From the NCBI RefSeq assembly GCF_008386505.1, contig NZ_VUNZ01000001.1:434001-498000 (forward strand): 64,000 nt of DNA, in the 5' to 3' direction. Below are positions 1 to 8,911 of the stretch, piece after piece. A model generated the notes under the pieces. It was not told where the DNA came from. It saw only the letters and a list, made by a program, of their open reading frames with translations, and did not search any database. Source of the stretch: Chryseobacterium sediminis. GTDB lineage: Bacteria; Bacteroidota; Bacteroidia; Flavobacteriales; Weeksellaceae. The stretch's first letter is position 1; the number at the start of each line of letters is the position of its first letter. Position numbers and translations under genes: made by a program.

Positions 1-516
1 GCCCCTTTCGGGTGAAAGGAAATATCTTGAATTGAATAGATTTATAACATTATACTATTCAGACACTACCATTTCAAAAAACTCCTCAATCCTCTAAAGC
101 AAAGTAAATCACATTCAATTAGAGAAACGGAATAGTAAACAAAGCCAAAGAAGGAAGTGGGCTGCCAAGAACTACCATTATAAAAGCACTGAAACAGAAA
201 TATTTTTCATTTGCATCAGATTGAGGTCAGGACTAACTGCAAATCCGATAGAATTCTATAACTCTGGAAATCCTGCCTTCTTGCCTTCTAGACTGTCAGC
301 TTTCGTGATATCATTTTTGACAGATAGAAGTCAGAAATTCAATCTATCAGGAGTGCAAGATGGATGAGATTGATTAATCAATGCTGGAAGCCAATACAGC
401 TTTCACGGATCATAGCTAACATTCGTGAGGGCTAAGTATCATGCTTGAGTTTATGATGGTTTGAAGGCCTGCTGTCCATCAGCCTTTCAACTTTGGATTA
501 ACTAAAATTCAATATA
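1..516. other. Gene-free leader upstream of traA
   Basis: No convincing reading frame is visible on either strand. At 4-19 there is a perfect 6-bp hairpin (CCTTTC, loop GGGT, GAAAGG) with no following T tract. In related Bacteroidota elements the mobilisation genes and oriT lie upstream of traA, so this stretch may be the edge of that region, but I see no relaxase gene or recognisable nick site. The traA promoter is probably here, but no clear TTG/TAnnTTTG pair was found. Confidence 0.4.
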
Positions 517-1284
517 ATGAAAACAAAAAAACAACCCACAATTATTGCTTTTTCCACTCAAAAGGGAGGTGTAGGAAAAAGCACGTTTACAACATTAATG
601 GCAAGTATCCTTCATTATCGAATGGGATATCAGATTGCTGTCTTTGATTGTGACTTTCCTCAGTACAGTTTACTCCAGATGAGAGAGCGGGATTTAAAAA
701 TGGTGATGCAGAATGAAATTTTAAAAAAGATGGCTCACAAACAATTTACGAGTATTAATAAAAAAGCTTATCCTATTTTTCAAAGTAAAACTGATCAGGT
801 TTTACAAGAAATAGATATGTATGTTGATGGCTCGGAAATAACTCCTGACATTGTTTTTTTAGATCTGCCGGGAACTGTGAATACTGTTGGTATTTTAAAA
901 ACGTTGACGAATGTCCATTATATTTTTTCTCCTATTACTGCAGATCGTCTCGTATTGGAAAGTACGCTAAGTTTCACGAATGTTCTAACCAATGTATTAA
1001 TGAAAGAAACGCAAACAGAAATCCGGGATATCCATCTTTTCTGGAATCAGGTGGATGGAAGAGAGCGGACGTTACTTTACAAAAATTACAGTAAAGTGAT
1101 TTTGGATTTAGGGCTTCCGCTTATGGAAACAACCATTACAGATAGTAAAAGATTTCGAAAAGAAGGGGAGACCATTACAAAGGCTGTTTTCCGATCAACT
1201 TTACTGCCTGCAGATCCTAAGCTGCTAGCACAATGCAGGCTGGATCAATTTATAAAAGAATTTTTAAGAATTGTAAAACTATAA
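517..1284 (+). CDS. traA: ParA-type ATPase TraA of the conjugative transfer region
   Basis: A cytoplasmic P-loop ATPase of the ParA/MinD/Soj family, which opens the tra region of Bacteroidota conjugative transposons. The deviant Walker A motif KGGVGKST is at residues 16-23, followed by the VFDCDFPQ segment (Walker A' type) near residue 43 and a VFLDLPG Walker B-like segment near residue 113. Its 255 residues are usual for TraA. It is 4 bp upstream of traB and presumably co-transcribed with it. The family partitions DNA or regulates transfer and excision; its exact role in this element is inferred. Confidence 0.9.
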   Translation: MKTKKQPTIIAFSTQKGGVGKSTFTTLMASILHYRMGYQIAVFDCDFPQYSLLQMRERDLKMVMQNEILKKMAHKQFTSINKKAYPIFQSKTDQVLQEIDMYVDGSEITPDIVFLDLPGTVNTVGILKTLTNVHYIFSPITADRLVLESTLSFTNVLTNVLMKETQTEIRDIHLFWNQVDGRERTLLYKNYSKVILDLGLPLMETTITDSKRFRKEGETITKAVFRSTLLPADPKLLAQCRLDQFIKEFLRIVKL

Positions 1285-1288
1285 AAGT

Positions 1289-1684
1289 ATGGATTACGAT
1301 AATAATAACAATCAAGATCACAGTATCGATGAGCAATATCTGATGTCCATTATGGCAGGAAGTCCCAAGAAAGAAGTTCCTGTAAAAAATGCAGACCCCA
1401 AAAAAGAGAAAGCTGCAACAAAAAATAAGTTGAAGATTCAGAAAAGTAATGATGTAAGTTATATGGAGCAGTTTCTTAAGCATCATACAATGACTAAGCG
1501 TGGGGATAAAAGTATTTATATCCGTCCTGAATATCACGAACGCCTCTCACGCATTATTCAAATCATCGCTGATGACCAGATTCCTCTTTATGCTTATCTG
1601 GATAATATTCTGGCTTATCATTTTGAAATGTTTGAAAAGGAGATTACTGATGATTTCAATAACAAATACCGTCCAATCTTTTAA
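1289..1684 (+). CDS. traB: DUF3408-type TraB-like transfer protein
   Basis: A 131-residue soluble protein with a low-complexity acidic and lysine-rich first half. The compact C-terminal half contains a conserved-looking stretch (SIYIRPEYHERLSRIIQ, about residues 75-91) typical of DUF3408 proteins, which have a ribbon-helix-helix-like fold. It sits directly after traA and before the traD-like gene, the usual place for TraB. DNA binding is inferred from the fold resemblance. No signal peptide or membrane segment is present. Confidence 0.75.
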   Translation: MDYDNNNNQDHSIDEQYLMSIMAGSPKKEVPVKNADPKKEKAATKNKLKIQKSNDVSYMEQFLKHHTMTKRGDKSIYIRPEYHERLSRIIQIIADDQIPLYAYLDNILAYHFEMFEKEITDDFNNKYRPIF

Positions 1685-1695
1685 TCTATCATCTT

Positions 1696-2316
1696 ATGGA
1701 ACAAATAATCATCATCGGTTTATTAATCATTCTTGTTTTAGTTCTTGTAGACAAAAAATTTTCAATCAATATCCGTGGAAAAGATAATGTTACTAAAACT
1801 AAGAATCTACCGTCTATTATGGGAGATACAAAACAAAGAGAAAGACAAGCATCGCCAATCGATACGAATGAGAGACAAAATGAATCTACTTTACAAGCAG
1901 AATATATTTTTGAATCAGAAACCAGAGAAGCTGAATTTGATACTATGGGTCAGACTAAAAATCTGGATGATATCCTAGTTAAAAATGATGAATGGGAGCA
2001 GGAGAATGAAGATTGGAAATATGAGAGCTCTACTATTGAAAGCGGGTTTGCTACAGGGGTTACCTTCCAGGAATTGAGTACTGCGGGTGAGCTGCTTCAA
2101 CAGGACGTGCTGAAGCCTGACTTAGAACGACAAGCAGTAAATATAATTCAAAAAATTCAGGGAACCGAGCTTTTTGATCTGTTAGAGAACTCTTTAGGAG
2201 ATGCTTCAAAAAGAATTGCCAGTTTGTTAAACGAGAGTATTTCAAATAATGACAAGGCCGTTACTTCTAAGCATAATAATTCTGTAGATGGTTTCGATAT
2301 AGGGGAGTTTGTATAG
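1696..2316 (+). CDS. TraD-like membrane-anchored conjugal transfer protein
   Basis: 206 residues. The N-terminal 19 residues form a hydrophobic segment (IIIIGLLIILVLVLV), so the protein is probably anchored in the inner membrane by its N-terminus. The rest is acidic, hydrophilic and probably partly disordered. Its position after TraA and TraB fits the TraC/TraD slot of Bacteroidota conjugative elements. Assignment rests on context, since the sequence has no diagnostic motif. Its 3' end overlaps an intrinsic terminator at 2303-2332. Confidence 0.6.
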   Translation: MEQIIIIGLLIILVLVLVDKKFSINIRGKDNVTKTKNLPSIMGDTKQRERQASPIDTNERQNESTLQAEYIFESETREAEFDTMGQTKNLDDILVKNDEWEQENEDWKYESSTIESGFATGVTFQELSTAGELLQQDVLKPDLERQAVNIIQKIQGTELFDLLENSLGDASKRIASLLNESISNNDKAVTSKHNNSVDGFDIGEFV

Positions 2317-2332
2317 ACGAACTCCCTTTTTT
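2303..2332 (+). terminator. Intrinsic terminator ending traA-traD
   Basis: A 7-bp perfect stem (GGGAGTT 2303-2309, AACTCCC 2320-2326) is followed by six T residues. The left arm lies within the last codons of the traD-like gene. It should stop the traA-traD transcript before the convergent arsenic operon. Confidence 0.75.
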
Positions 2333-2349
2333 CTATATTAATGGTCGTA

Positions 2350-3381
2350 TTAAGTATAAACCATTTTCTTTAGCCATAAACTTATTCTAACAAGCAATAT
2401 TAAAACTGGTACTTCTACCAAAGGCCCGATTACGCCGACAAATGCCTGTTGAGATTGGATTCCGAACACTGCAATCGCTACAGCAATCGCCAATTCAAAA
2501 TTATTTCCTGTTGCTGTAAAAGCTATCGAAGCATTTTTATCATAAGGAACACCAAGCGATTTGTTGATAGAGAAACTCACAAAGAACATTAGCACGAAGT
2601 ATATCATTAATGGTATAGCTATTTTTACCACATCTGATGGTAATTCTAAAATCTTATCTCCTTTAAGACTAAACATAAGTACAATCGTAAATAAAAGCGC
2701 ATATAAAGTCAGTGGAGATATAGTAGGAATAAATTTTCTATTGTACCATTCCAAACCTTTCGATTTGATTAATAAGTAACGGCTCAAAAAGCCTGCTAGA
2801 AAAGGAATCCCTAGATATATCAAAACACTTTCAGTAACGTCTGTCATTAATACAGTCACATTAAAATTAGCCAAACCAAGCTTTGCCGGTAAAACATTGA
2901 TAAAAAGCCAAACCAGAAAACTATAACTTAATACCTGAAATATACTGTTCAAGGCTACCAACAATGCTCCATACTCACGATTACCTTTTGCTAAATCATT
3001 CCACACAAGTACCATTGCAATACATCTGGCTAAACCAATAAGAATTAAACCAATCATATAATTAGGTTCATCTCTCAGGAAAATAATTGCTAATAAAAAC
3101 ATTAAAACCGGACCGATAATCCAATTCAGTAACAAAGAAATTCCAATTGTCTTTTTGTCTTGAAAAACTTTAGGCAACAATGAATAATCAACCTTTGCTA
3201 ACGGTGGGTACATCATAATGATTAAGCCAATTGCCAATGGAATATTTGTTGTTCCGATGGACAAGGAATTGGTAATATTAGAAATACTGGGAAAGAAGTA
3301 TCCTAAACCTATCCCTAAAAACATAGCCAAGAATATCCATAAAGTGAGGAATCTATCAAGAAATTTTAATTTTGGTTGCAT
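2350..3381 (-). CDS. acr3: Acr3-family arsenite efflux transporter
   Basis: A secondary transporter of about ten membrane segments that exports arsenite through the inner membrane. The 343-residue length fits Acr3 (BART superfamily). The family hallmark [18 protein letters not shown] is present, with the conserved arsenite-binding cysteine at residue 120. The C-terminal [10 protein letters not shown] segment carries the conserved glutamate. It is the last gene of the arsR to acr3 operon, 21 bp after the phosphatase gene. In related genomes it is often named arsB, but the motif is Acr3 type. Confidence 0.93.
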   Translation of the reverse strand: MQPKLKFLDRFLTLWIFLAMFLGIGLGYFFPSISNITNSLSIGTTNIPLAIGLIIMMYPPLAKVDYSLLPKVFQDKKTIGISLLLNWIIGPVLMFLLAIIFLRDEPNYMIGLILIGLARCIAMVLVWNDLAKGNREYGALLVALNSIFQVLSYSFLVWLFINVLPAKLGLANFNVTVLMTDVTESVLIYLGIPFLAGFLSRYLLIKSKGLEWYNRKFIPTISPLTLYALLFTIVLMFSLKGDKILELPSDVVKIAIPLMIYFVLMFFVSFSINKSLGVPYDKNASIAFTATGNNFELAIAVAIAVFGIQSQQAFVGVIGPLVEVPVLILLVRISLWLKKMVYT

Positions 3382-3402
3382 TTACATTTGTTTAATCAAT
3401 TC

Positions 3403-4014
3403 TTATTTTTTTATCTGAGAAAAAACATAGAACATTTCTGCACCAATCTGCAAACTTCTTTCATTGTAAACCGCCGTTTGTTCGGGCGTATTATCTGAAA
3501 TTTTAGGGTCTTCAAACGTTATTGGAATGCGTTTATCTGCCCCTGCAATAAAAGGACATCCTCCATCTGCCTGAGAACAGGTCATAATCGCAACAAAGCC
3601 ACTAGTAGGATTAAATGAACTGTCATATCTCTTAGAAAAACCAATAATTGGGTGTTTATCTTCATCATACTTGATAGTGTATACAGGATTTTCTGTATCA
3701 GAAATTTTATTGATAAAAAGCCCCTGTTCTTGCAAAGTCTCTACAACTTTGGGAAACATAGCTGTTTCTTCCGTGCCTCCTGAATAACAAATTACATTCG
3801 ACAAATTATAATAAACACTTGCAACCTGTGCCCAAACTTGTGACAAATGGCTTCTTCTTGAATTATGGGTACAAATAAAGTTAATGGTTACTTCTTTTTG
3901 TTCTTCAACCCTTTTTTGAATAAAATCAACTAATGGAGCTAAAGTAGCTTTTCTATCTTCGCTGATTTCCTGATTTTTCAATAACTCTATTGTTTTTAAT
4001 AGTTTTGAATACAT
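3403..4014 (-). CDS. Arsenate reductase-like low-molecular-weight phosphatase
   Basis: A 203-residue cytoplasmic protein of the protein tyrosine phosphatase fold that probably reduces arsenate to arsenite for export by Acr3. The P-loop CTHNSRRS (CX5R, Cys48 to Arg54) is clear. A later CSQADGGCP segment offers two more cysteines for the redox relay, followed by a DPK-type loop. I chose the start at 4014 because the longer frame (from 4059) would overlap the upstream gene by 31 bp. It lies between the DUF6428 gene and acr3. Confidence 0.85.
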   Translation of the reverse strand: MYSKLLKTIELLKNQEISEDRKATLAPLVDFIQKRVEEQKEVTINFICTHNSRRSHLSQVWAQVASVYYNLSNVICYSGGTEETAMFPKVVETLQEQGLFINKISDTENPVYTIKYDEDKHPIIGFSKRYDSSFNPTSGFVAIMTCSQADGGCPFIAGADKRIPITFEDPKISDNTPEQTAVYNERSLQIGAEMFYVFSQIKK

Positions 4015-4028
4015 AATTTTATTTGAAT

Positions 4029-4502
4029 TTAGCAGCACCCAGAATTTGGAGTGCAACAAGAGGTTTGATTATTAGAAAGTTCAGATAAGTTTACTTTTTG
4101 TTTTTCAGCTGGAATTCCGCAAGCATCCTGAGCTAAGCACGCTGTTGTTTTATTTTTAAGAACAAAATTTTTCCCATTAAATTCCAAATCAAATTTGCCT
4201 ATTGTAGTATTTTGATATTCAACTTCAATTTCGTCATCTTCAATACCAAGTTTTTCTTCTGATAGCTTAATAATATTTAAAAGTTTTGCGGGTTTTAGAC
4301 GATGTTCAAAATCATCAGCATTCCACAATTGAAAGTTTACTACTTTTTCATTTCTGATTGTTCCGCCACAATCGATAAAATGTTTTGTTATAGTTCCTAC
4401 TTCTGTTACATGAAAATGCTCAGGAACAAATGTTCCATTTTCTAATTGAAATTCAACATTATCCAGTGTGGGTAAGATTTCTTTAATTTCAGATAGTTTC
4501 AT
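4029..4502 (-). CDS. DUF6428 family protein of the arsenic operon
   Basis: 157 residues, soluble, with a C-terminus that ends in cysteine pairs (TSCCTPNSGCC). I recognise this as the DUF6428 type found within Bacteroidota ars operons. The biochemical role is not established. The terminal cysteines could bind As(III) and act as a chaperone or buffer, which is inference. It lies second in the operon, 58 bp after arsR, and that gap contains a second copy of the ArsR-box-like sequence. Confidence 0.75.
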   Translation of the reverse strand: MKLSEIKEILPTLDNVEFQLENGTFVPEHFHVTEVGTITKHFIDCGGTIRNEKVVNFQLWNADDFEHRLKPAKLLNIIKLSEEKLGIEDDEIEVEYQNTTIGKFDLEFNGKNFVLKNKTTACLAQDACGIPAEKQKVNLSELSNNQTSCCTPNSGCC

Positions 4503-4525
4503 AAATTTTTATTTATTGGTTAAAT

Positions 4526-4538
4526 GCAATATTACGAT
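4526..4538 (-). promoter_or_regulatory. Second ArsR-box-like site before DUF6428 gene
   Basis: The 13 bases GCAATATTACGAT repeat exactly those in the box ahead of arsR (4909-4921). The other outer half-arm is degenerate. It sits in the 58-bp gap between arsR and the DUF6428 gene, suggesting an internal, ArsR-controlled promoter. Confidence 0.5.
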
Positions 4539-4560
4539 ATATGTATTTAAAAAAAATGCC

Positions 4561-4887
4561 TTAACAGCATTTCTGATTTGTAGTCGTCAGAATTATATTT
4601 GAAAAATAATCTTTTAGTATTGCAAAAGTACTTTCATCAATACAGTAGCAAATCGCAGTTCCTTCAATGTTACCTTTTATAAGACCAGCATTCTTTAATT
4701 CTTTTAAATGTTGAGAAACCGTTGCCTGCGCTAATGGCAATTCGTTAACAATATCACCACAGATACAGGTATTTACCTTCGAAAGATATTCAATAATCGC
4801 AATTCTTGCGGGATGCCCTAATGCTTTTGCTATTATAGCAATTTTATTTTGTTCATCTGTAAAATGGTCGGTTTTGGTCGCTCCCAT
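4561..4887 (-). CDS. arsR: ArsR-family arsenic-responsive repressor
   Basis: A 108-residue winged-helix repressor of the ArsR/SmtB family that should release DNA on binding As(III). The N-terminal helix contains ALGHPARIAIIEYL. The metal-site region has Cys41 and Cys43 (NTCICGDIV), and the recognition helix follows (LAQATVSQHLKELKNAGLI). The protein ends in a Cys-Cys pair that may also bind As(III). It is first in the operon, and a near-perfect palindrome overlaps its promoter. Confidence 0.93.
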   Translation of the reverse strand: MGATKTDHFTDEQNKIAIIAKALGHPARIAIIEYLSKVNTCICGDIVNELPLAQATVSQHLKELKNAGLIKGNIEGTAICYCIDESTFAILKDYFSNIILTTTNQKCC

Positions 4888-4905
4888 AATTTTGTAAAAT
4901 AATTT

Positions 4906-4939
4906 ATCGCAATATTACGATTAATTTTTTGAAGTTCAA
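4906..4939 (-). promoter_or_regulatory. arsR promoter with overlapping ArsR operator
   Basis: On the minus strand there is a -33 TTG (4939-4937), a 19-bp spacer and a TAATATTG -7 element (4917-4910). The 16-bp sequence ATCGCAATATTACGAT (4906-4921) is palindromic except for one symmetric pair and covers the -7 box, so bound ArsR would block polymerase. Confidence 0.6.
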
Positions 4940-5099
4940 AAATTAATTTTAGTAGAAGTGGTCATATTACTATTTAGGTGCCACTAAAAGCCATTCACTT
5001 CCCACTGCTGACATTTCCCGATAAGTCTGTTTTTCCAAAGCACATTTGCTCCTGAGTCCTGCAGAGTGCAGTTCTCATTAACAAAAAAATGTTTACAAA

Positions 5100-5405
5100 A
5101 TGGAAAAACAGAGAAAAAAACTGATCTATGCAATACTGGCAATTTTGGTTGCTCCGTATGCTTTTTCACAAGGCAATGGCAGTGCCGGGATCAACGAGGC
5201 TACGCAGATGGTCACTTCTTATTTTGAACCCGCTACCCAATTAATTTACGCCATAGGTGCAGTCGTCGGACTCATTGGAGGCGTTAAAGTTTACAATAAG
5301 TTCAGCAGTGGTGATCCTGACACCAGTAAGACGGCTGCCAGTTGGTTTGGTGCGTGTATTTTCCTAATCGTTGCAGCGACAATCCTTCGCTCATTCTTCC
5401 TTTAA
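5100..5405 (+). CDS. traE: TraE (DUF4134) conjugative transfer membrane protein
   Basis: 101 residues with an N-terminal signal-type segment ending near the FSQG site, then two hydrophobic segments (LIYAIGAVVGLIGGVKVY and ACIFLIVAATILRSFFL) separated by SSGDPDTSKTAASWFGA. This is the DUF4134 pattern, comparable to VirB2-type pilin or channel subunits. It begins the second tra block, 212 bp after arsR. No clear promoter consensus was found, although one is needed here because of the upstream terminator and the opposite-strand ars operon. Confidence 0.88.
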   Translation: MEKQRKKLIYAILAILVAPYAFSQGNGSAGINEATQMVTSYFEPATQLIYAIGAVVGLIGGVKVYNKFSSGDPDTSKTAASWFGACIFLIVAATILRSFFL

Positions 5406-5406
5406 A

Positions 5407-5748
5407 ATGATGATTATGAATACCTATCATATCAATAAGGGAATAGGAAGGACCGTAGAATTCAAAGGTCTTAAAGCACAGTACTTATTCATCTTTGCCG
5501 GAGGACTCTTAGCAATATTGATTTGCGTTATGATCATGTATATGGCTGGAGTTAATACGTATCTGTGTCTGATTCTAGGAGGTACCACTAGTGGACTTCT
5601 CATCTGGCAGACTTTTGCACTGAATGGAAAATATGGAGAACATGGTCTGATGAAAATGAGTGCTCAAAAAAAGCATCCAAAATATATCATCAGTCGAAAG
5701 AGTATTTACAGGTATTTGAAAACTAACCGTAAAAGAACAGACCTATGA
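5407..5748 (+). CDS. traF: TraF (DUF4133) conjugative transfer membrane protein
   Basis: 113 residues from the start at 5407, directly after the traE stop. The longer frame from 5371 would run back into traE. Two adjacent membrane segments (residues about 25-65) are preceded by YHINKGIGRTVEFKGLKAQY, the recognisable DUF4133 entry. It corresponds to the VirB3-like inner-membrane component. Its stop overlaps the traG start by four bases, so translation is probably coupled. Confidence 0.88.
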   Translation: MMIMNTYHINKGIGRTVEFKGLKAQYLFIFAGGLLAILICVMIMYMAGVNTYLCLILGGTTSGLLIWQTFALNGKYGEHGLMKMSAQKKHPKYIISRKSIYRYLKTNRKRTDL

Positions 5749-8255
5749 GAAATTCTTCCAAAGCAGCAACCTTGGAAAGTAAATTTCCACTGCTTGCGAT
5801 TGAAAATGATTGTATCATTTCAAAGGACGCTGATGTTACCGTTTGCTTTAAGGTTAGACTCCCTGAGTTGTTTACCGTTGCTTCCGCTGAGTATGAAGCC
5901 ATGCATTCAGCTTGGTTTAAAGCGATTAAAACATTGCCCGACTTTACCGTTGTGCATAAGCAGGATTGGTTTATCAAAGAAAACTACAATCCTGATCTTT
6001 CAAGAGAAGATCAGAGTTTTCTTTCCAAGTCTTTTGAAAGACATTTCAATGAGAGACCCTTTTTAAATCATTACTGCTATCTCTTTATAACAAAAACCAG
6101 TAAGGAGAGAATGCGGATGCAGAGTAACTTTTCATCTCTATGCAAAGGCAAGCTGATTCCAAAAGAGATTAAGGACAAAGAAGTCATCAATCGCTTTCTT
6201 GAATCTGTTGACCAGCTGGAGCGGATAATGAATGACAGTGGTTATATCCATCTGGAAAGGATAACAGAAGATGAGATATCAGGAACTTCCGGAAGGTCAG
6301 GACTACTGGAACAGTATCTCACCTTATCCCGTGAAACCAATCCGTCATTGCAGGACATCAAGCTGGGGTCGGAAGAAATGCGGGTAGGTAACAACCGTAT
6401 TAGTATGCATACTTTATCTGATACTCAGGATTTGCCCGGTACTGTTTCATCGCATAGCCGTTATGAAAAGTTGAGCACAGACAGAAGTGATTGCCTTTTG
6501 TCATTTGCTTCTCCTGTAGGACTTCTTTTAAGCTGCAATCACATTTACAATCAGTATCTGTTCATTGACAACAGTGACGAGAACCTTAGACAGTTTGAAA
6601 AATCTGCAAGGAATATGCATTCACTGGCGAGATACAGTAGAGCAAATCAAATCAATAAAGCATGGATCGAGAAGTATCTGAATGAAGCACATTCTTTTAG
6701 TCTGCAATCCATTCGTGCTCATTTCAATGTGATGTCATGGTCTGATAATCCTGCGGAGTTAAAGCAGTTAAAGAATGATACAGGTAGTGCCCTAGCCTTA
6801 ATGGAGTGTAAACCCCGCCATAATACGACGGATACAGCTACCTTGTATTGGGCTGGAATTCCGGGCAATGCAGCAGATTTTCCAAGTGAAGAAAGCTTCT
6901 ACACATTTATCGAACCTGCTGTATGTTTTTTCACAGAGGAAACCAATTATCAGGATTCACCATCACCTTTTGGGATCAAAATGGCTGACCGCATAACGGG
7001 AAAGCCTATTCATCTGGATATTTCAGATCTGCCGATGAAACAGGGAATTATCACCAATAGAAATAAGTTTATTCTTGGTCCATCAGGAAGCGGAAAATCT
7101 TTCTTCACCAACCATATGGTGCGACAGTATTATGAGCAGGGAGCGCATGTCCTTCTTGTAGATACCGGAAATTCCTACCAGGGATTATGTGAACTCATTA
7201 AAGGTAAAACCAGAGGAGAGGATGGTGTGTATTTCACTTATACAGAAGACAATCCTATTGCTTTCAATCCATTCTATACCGATGACGGAATCTTTGACAT
7301 TGAAAAAAGGGAGAGTATCAAAACCTTGATTCTGACACTATGGAAAAGAGATGATGAACCACCAACCCGTTCAGAGGAAGTGGCCCTGTCCAATGCTGTA
7401 AGTGGATACATTGAAGTGATAAAATCTAATGACCAGCATCCTTCTTTCAATAGATTCTATGAGTATGTCAAAGAAGATTACCAGAAGGTACTGGAGCAGA
7501 AGAAAGTCAGGGAAAAAGACTTTGATATTGCTAACTTTCTCAATGTGTTGGAACCTTACTACAGAGGAGGGGAGTATGACTATCTGCTCAATTCAGAGAA
7601 GCAACTGGACTTGTTATCCAAGCGTTTTATAGTCTTTGAAATTGATGCGATTAAAGATCATAAAATTCTGTTCCCTATTGTGACCATTATCATAATGGAA
7701 GTCTTCATCAATAAGATGCGAAGATTAAAAGGAATCAGAAAACTCATCCTCATCGAAGAAGCCTGGAAAGCCATTGCCAAAGAAGGTATGGCAGAGTACA
7801 TCAAATACCTTTTCAAGACGGTAAGAAAATTTTTCGGAGAAGCCATTGTGGTGACTCAGGAAGTCGATGATATTATCCAGTCACCGATTGTTAAGGAAAG
7901 TATCATCAACAATTCGGATTGTAAGATTCTTCTTGACCAAAGGAAGTACATGAACAAGTTTGATGATATTCAGGCAATGCTGGGACTAACGGATAAAGAA
8001 AAAGCTCAGGTGCTTTCTATCAATATGAATAATGACCCTCGAAGGCTTTACAAAGAAGTTTGGATTGGATTAGGCGGAACGCACTCTGCGGTCTACGCGA
8101 CCGAAGTATCTACCGAAGAATATCTGGCCTATACTACAGAAGAAACGGAAAAATTGGAAGTGATGAATCTTGCATCAGAACTTGAAGGCAATGTCGAACA
8201 TGCCATCAAGAGGATTTCTCTTAAGAGAATCAAATCGAATACAAAAGAAAATTAA
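5745..8255 (+). CDS. traG: TraG, VirB4-like conjugation ATPase
   Basis: An 836-residue ATPase that powers assembly of the type IV secretion apparatus at the inner membrane. The Walker A motif GPSGSGKSFF lies near residue 445 and the Walker B segment KLILIEEAWKAIAKEG near residue 667. Later VVTQEVDDI and SDCKILLDQ segments match the C-terminal RecA-like domain of VirB4 proteins. Length and motifs are normal for the Bacteroidota TraG family. Despite the shared name it is not a VirD4 coupling protein. Confidence 0.95.
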   Translation: MRNSSKAATLESKFPLLAIENDCIISKDADVTVCFKVRLPELFTVASAEYEAMHSAWFKAIKTLPDFTVVHKQDWFIKENYNPDLSREDQSFLSKSFERHFNERPFLNHYCYLFITKTSKERMRMQSNFSSLCKGKLIPKEIKDKEVINRFLESVDQLERIMNDSGYIHLERITEDEISGTSGRSGLLEQYLTLSRETNPSLQDIKLGSEEMRVGNNRISMHTLSDTQDLPGTVSSHSRYEKLSTDRSDCLLSFASPVGLLLSCNHIYNQYLFIDNSDENLRQFEKSARNMHSLARYSRANQINKAWIEKYLNEAHSFSLQSIRAHFNVMSWSDNPAELKQLKNDTGSALALMECKPRHNTTDTATLYWAGIPGNAADFPSEESFYTFIEPAVCFFTEETNYQDSPSPFGIKMADRITGKPIHLDISDLPMKQGIITNRNKFILGPSGSGKSFFTNHMVRQYYEQGAHVLLVDTGNSYQGLCELIKGKTRGEDGVYFTYTEDNPIAFNPFYTDDGIFDIEKRESIKTLILTLWKRDDEPPTRSEEVALSNAVSGYIEVIKSNDQHPSFNRFYEYVKEDYQKVLEQKKVREKDFDIANFLNVLEPYYRGGEYDYLLNSEKQLDLLSKRFIVFEIDAIKDHKILFPIVTIIIMEVFINKMRRLKGIRKLILIEEAWKAIAKEGMAEYIKYLFKTVRKFFGEAIVVTQEVDDIIQSPIVKESIINNSDCKILLDQRKYMNKFDDIQAMLGLTDKEKAQVLSINMNNDPRRLYKEVWIGLGGTHSAVYATEVSTEEYLAYTTEETEKLEVMNLASELEGNVEHAIKRISLKRIKSNTKEN

Positions 8256-8277
8256 ATCATTTAAAAATTTAAAAACA

Positions 8278-8910
8278 ATGAAAAACTTAATCATTAAAAC
8301 CTTAATGGTAGCATTTTTTGCTGCCGTGACCTATACAAAAGCACAATTTGTCGTAACAGATCCCGCAAACCTGGCTTCGGGAATTTTAAACTCAGCCAAT
8401 GAAATCGTGCAGACTTCATCAACGGTATCTAACGTTGTTAAGAACTTCAATGAAGTTAAGAAAGTATATGAACAGGGTAAGGAGTATTATGACCAGCTGA
8501 AAGCCATTAATAATCTGGTCAAAGATGCCAGAAAGGTTCAGCAGACTGTTCTTTTGGTAGGTGATGTTTCTGAGATGTATGTGAATAATTTCGGTAAAAT
8601 GCTGAGTGATCCCAACTTCAATGCGCAAGAATTAGCTTCTATTGCCAATGGTTATTCTGCGCTTCTTACCGAGAGTACGGAGCTATTGAAAGAACTCAAA
8701 GAGATCATCACTTCTAACGGTCTTTCTCTGAATGATAAAGAAAGGATGGATGTTGTTGACAGAGTCTATAAAGAGGTCAAAGCGTATCATAATCTGGTAC
8801 GATACTATACCAATAAGAATATTTCGGTTAGTTATCTCAGAGCAAAAAAACAGAACAACACCCAAAGGGTGTTAGATCTTTACGGAACCTCTAATCAAAA
8901 ATACTGGTAA
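8278..8910 (+). CDS. traI: TraI-like DUF4141 periplasmic transfer protein
   Basis: 210 residues from the start at 8278, where a typical signal peptide begins (MKNLIIKTLMVAFFAAVTYTKA). The longer frame from 8170 would overlap traG. The mature part is helical (SNVVKNFNEVKKVYEQGKEYYDQLKA), as in DUF4141 and VirB5-like proteins. It is followed one base later by traJ. It is likely a periplasmic assembly or pilus-tip component; the VirB5 comparison is inference. Confidence 0.85.
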   Translation: MKNLIIKTLMVAFFAAVTYTKAQFVVTDPANLASGILNSANEIVQTSSTVSNVVKNFNEVKKVYEQGKEYYDQLKAINNLVKDARKVQQTVLLVGDVSEMYVNNFGKMLSDPNFNAQELASIANGYSALLTESTELLKELKEIITSNGLSLNDKERMDVVDRVYKEVKAYHNLVRYYTNKNISVSYLRAKKQNNTQRVLDLYGTSNQKYW

Positions 8911-8911
8911 G

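Noticed and set aside
1250..1537. 95-codon minus-strand frame over traB
   Set aside because: It is antisense to traB; its hydrophobic look comes from the complement of Asp/Asn-rich codons.
4984..5169. 61-codon minus-strand frame over the traE start
   Set aside because: It lies antisense to the traE leader and signal region, has no protein-like features, and traE itself is certain.
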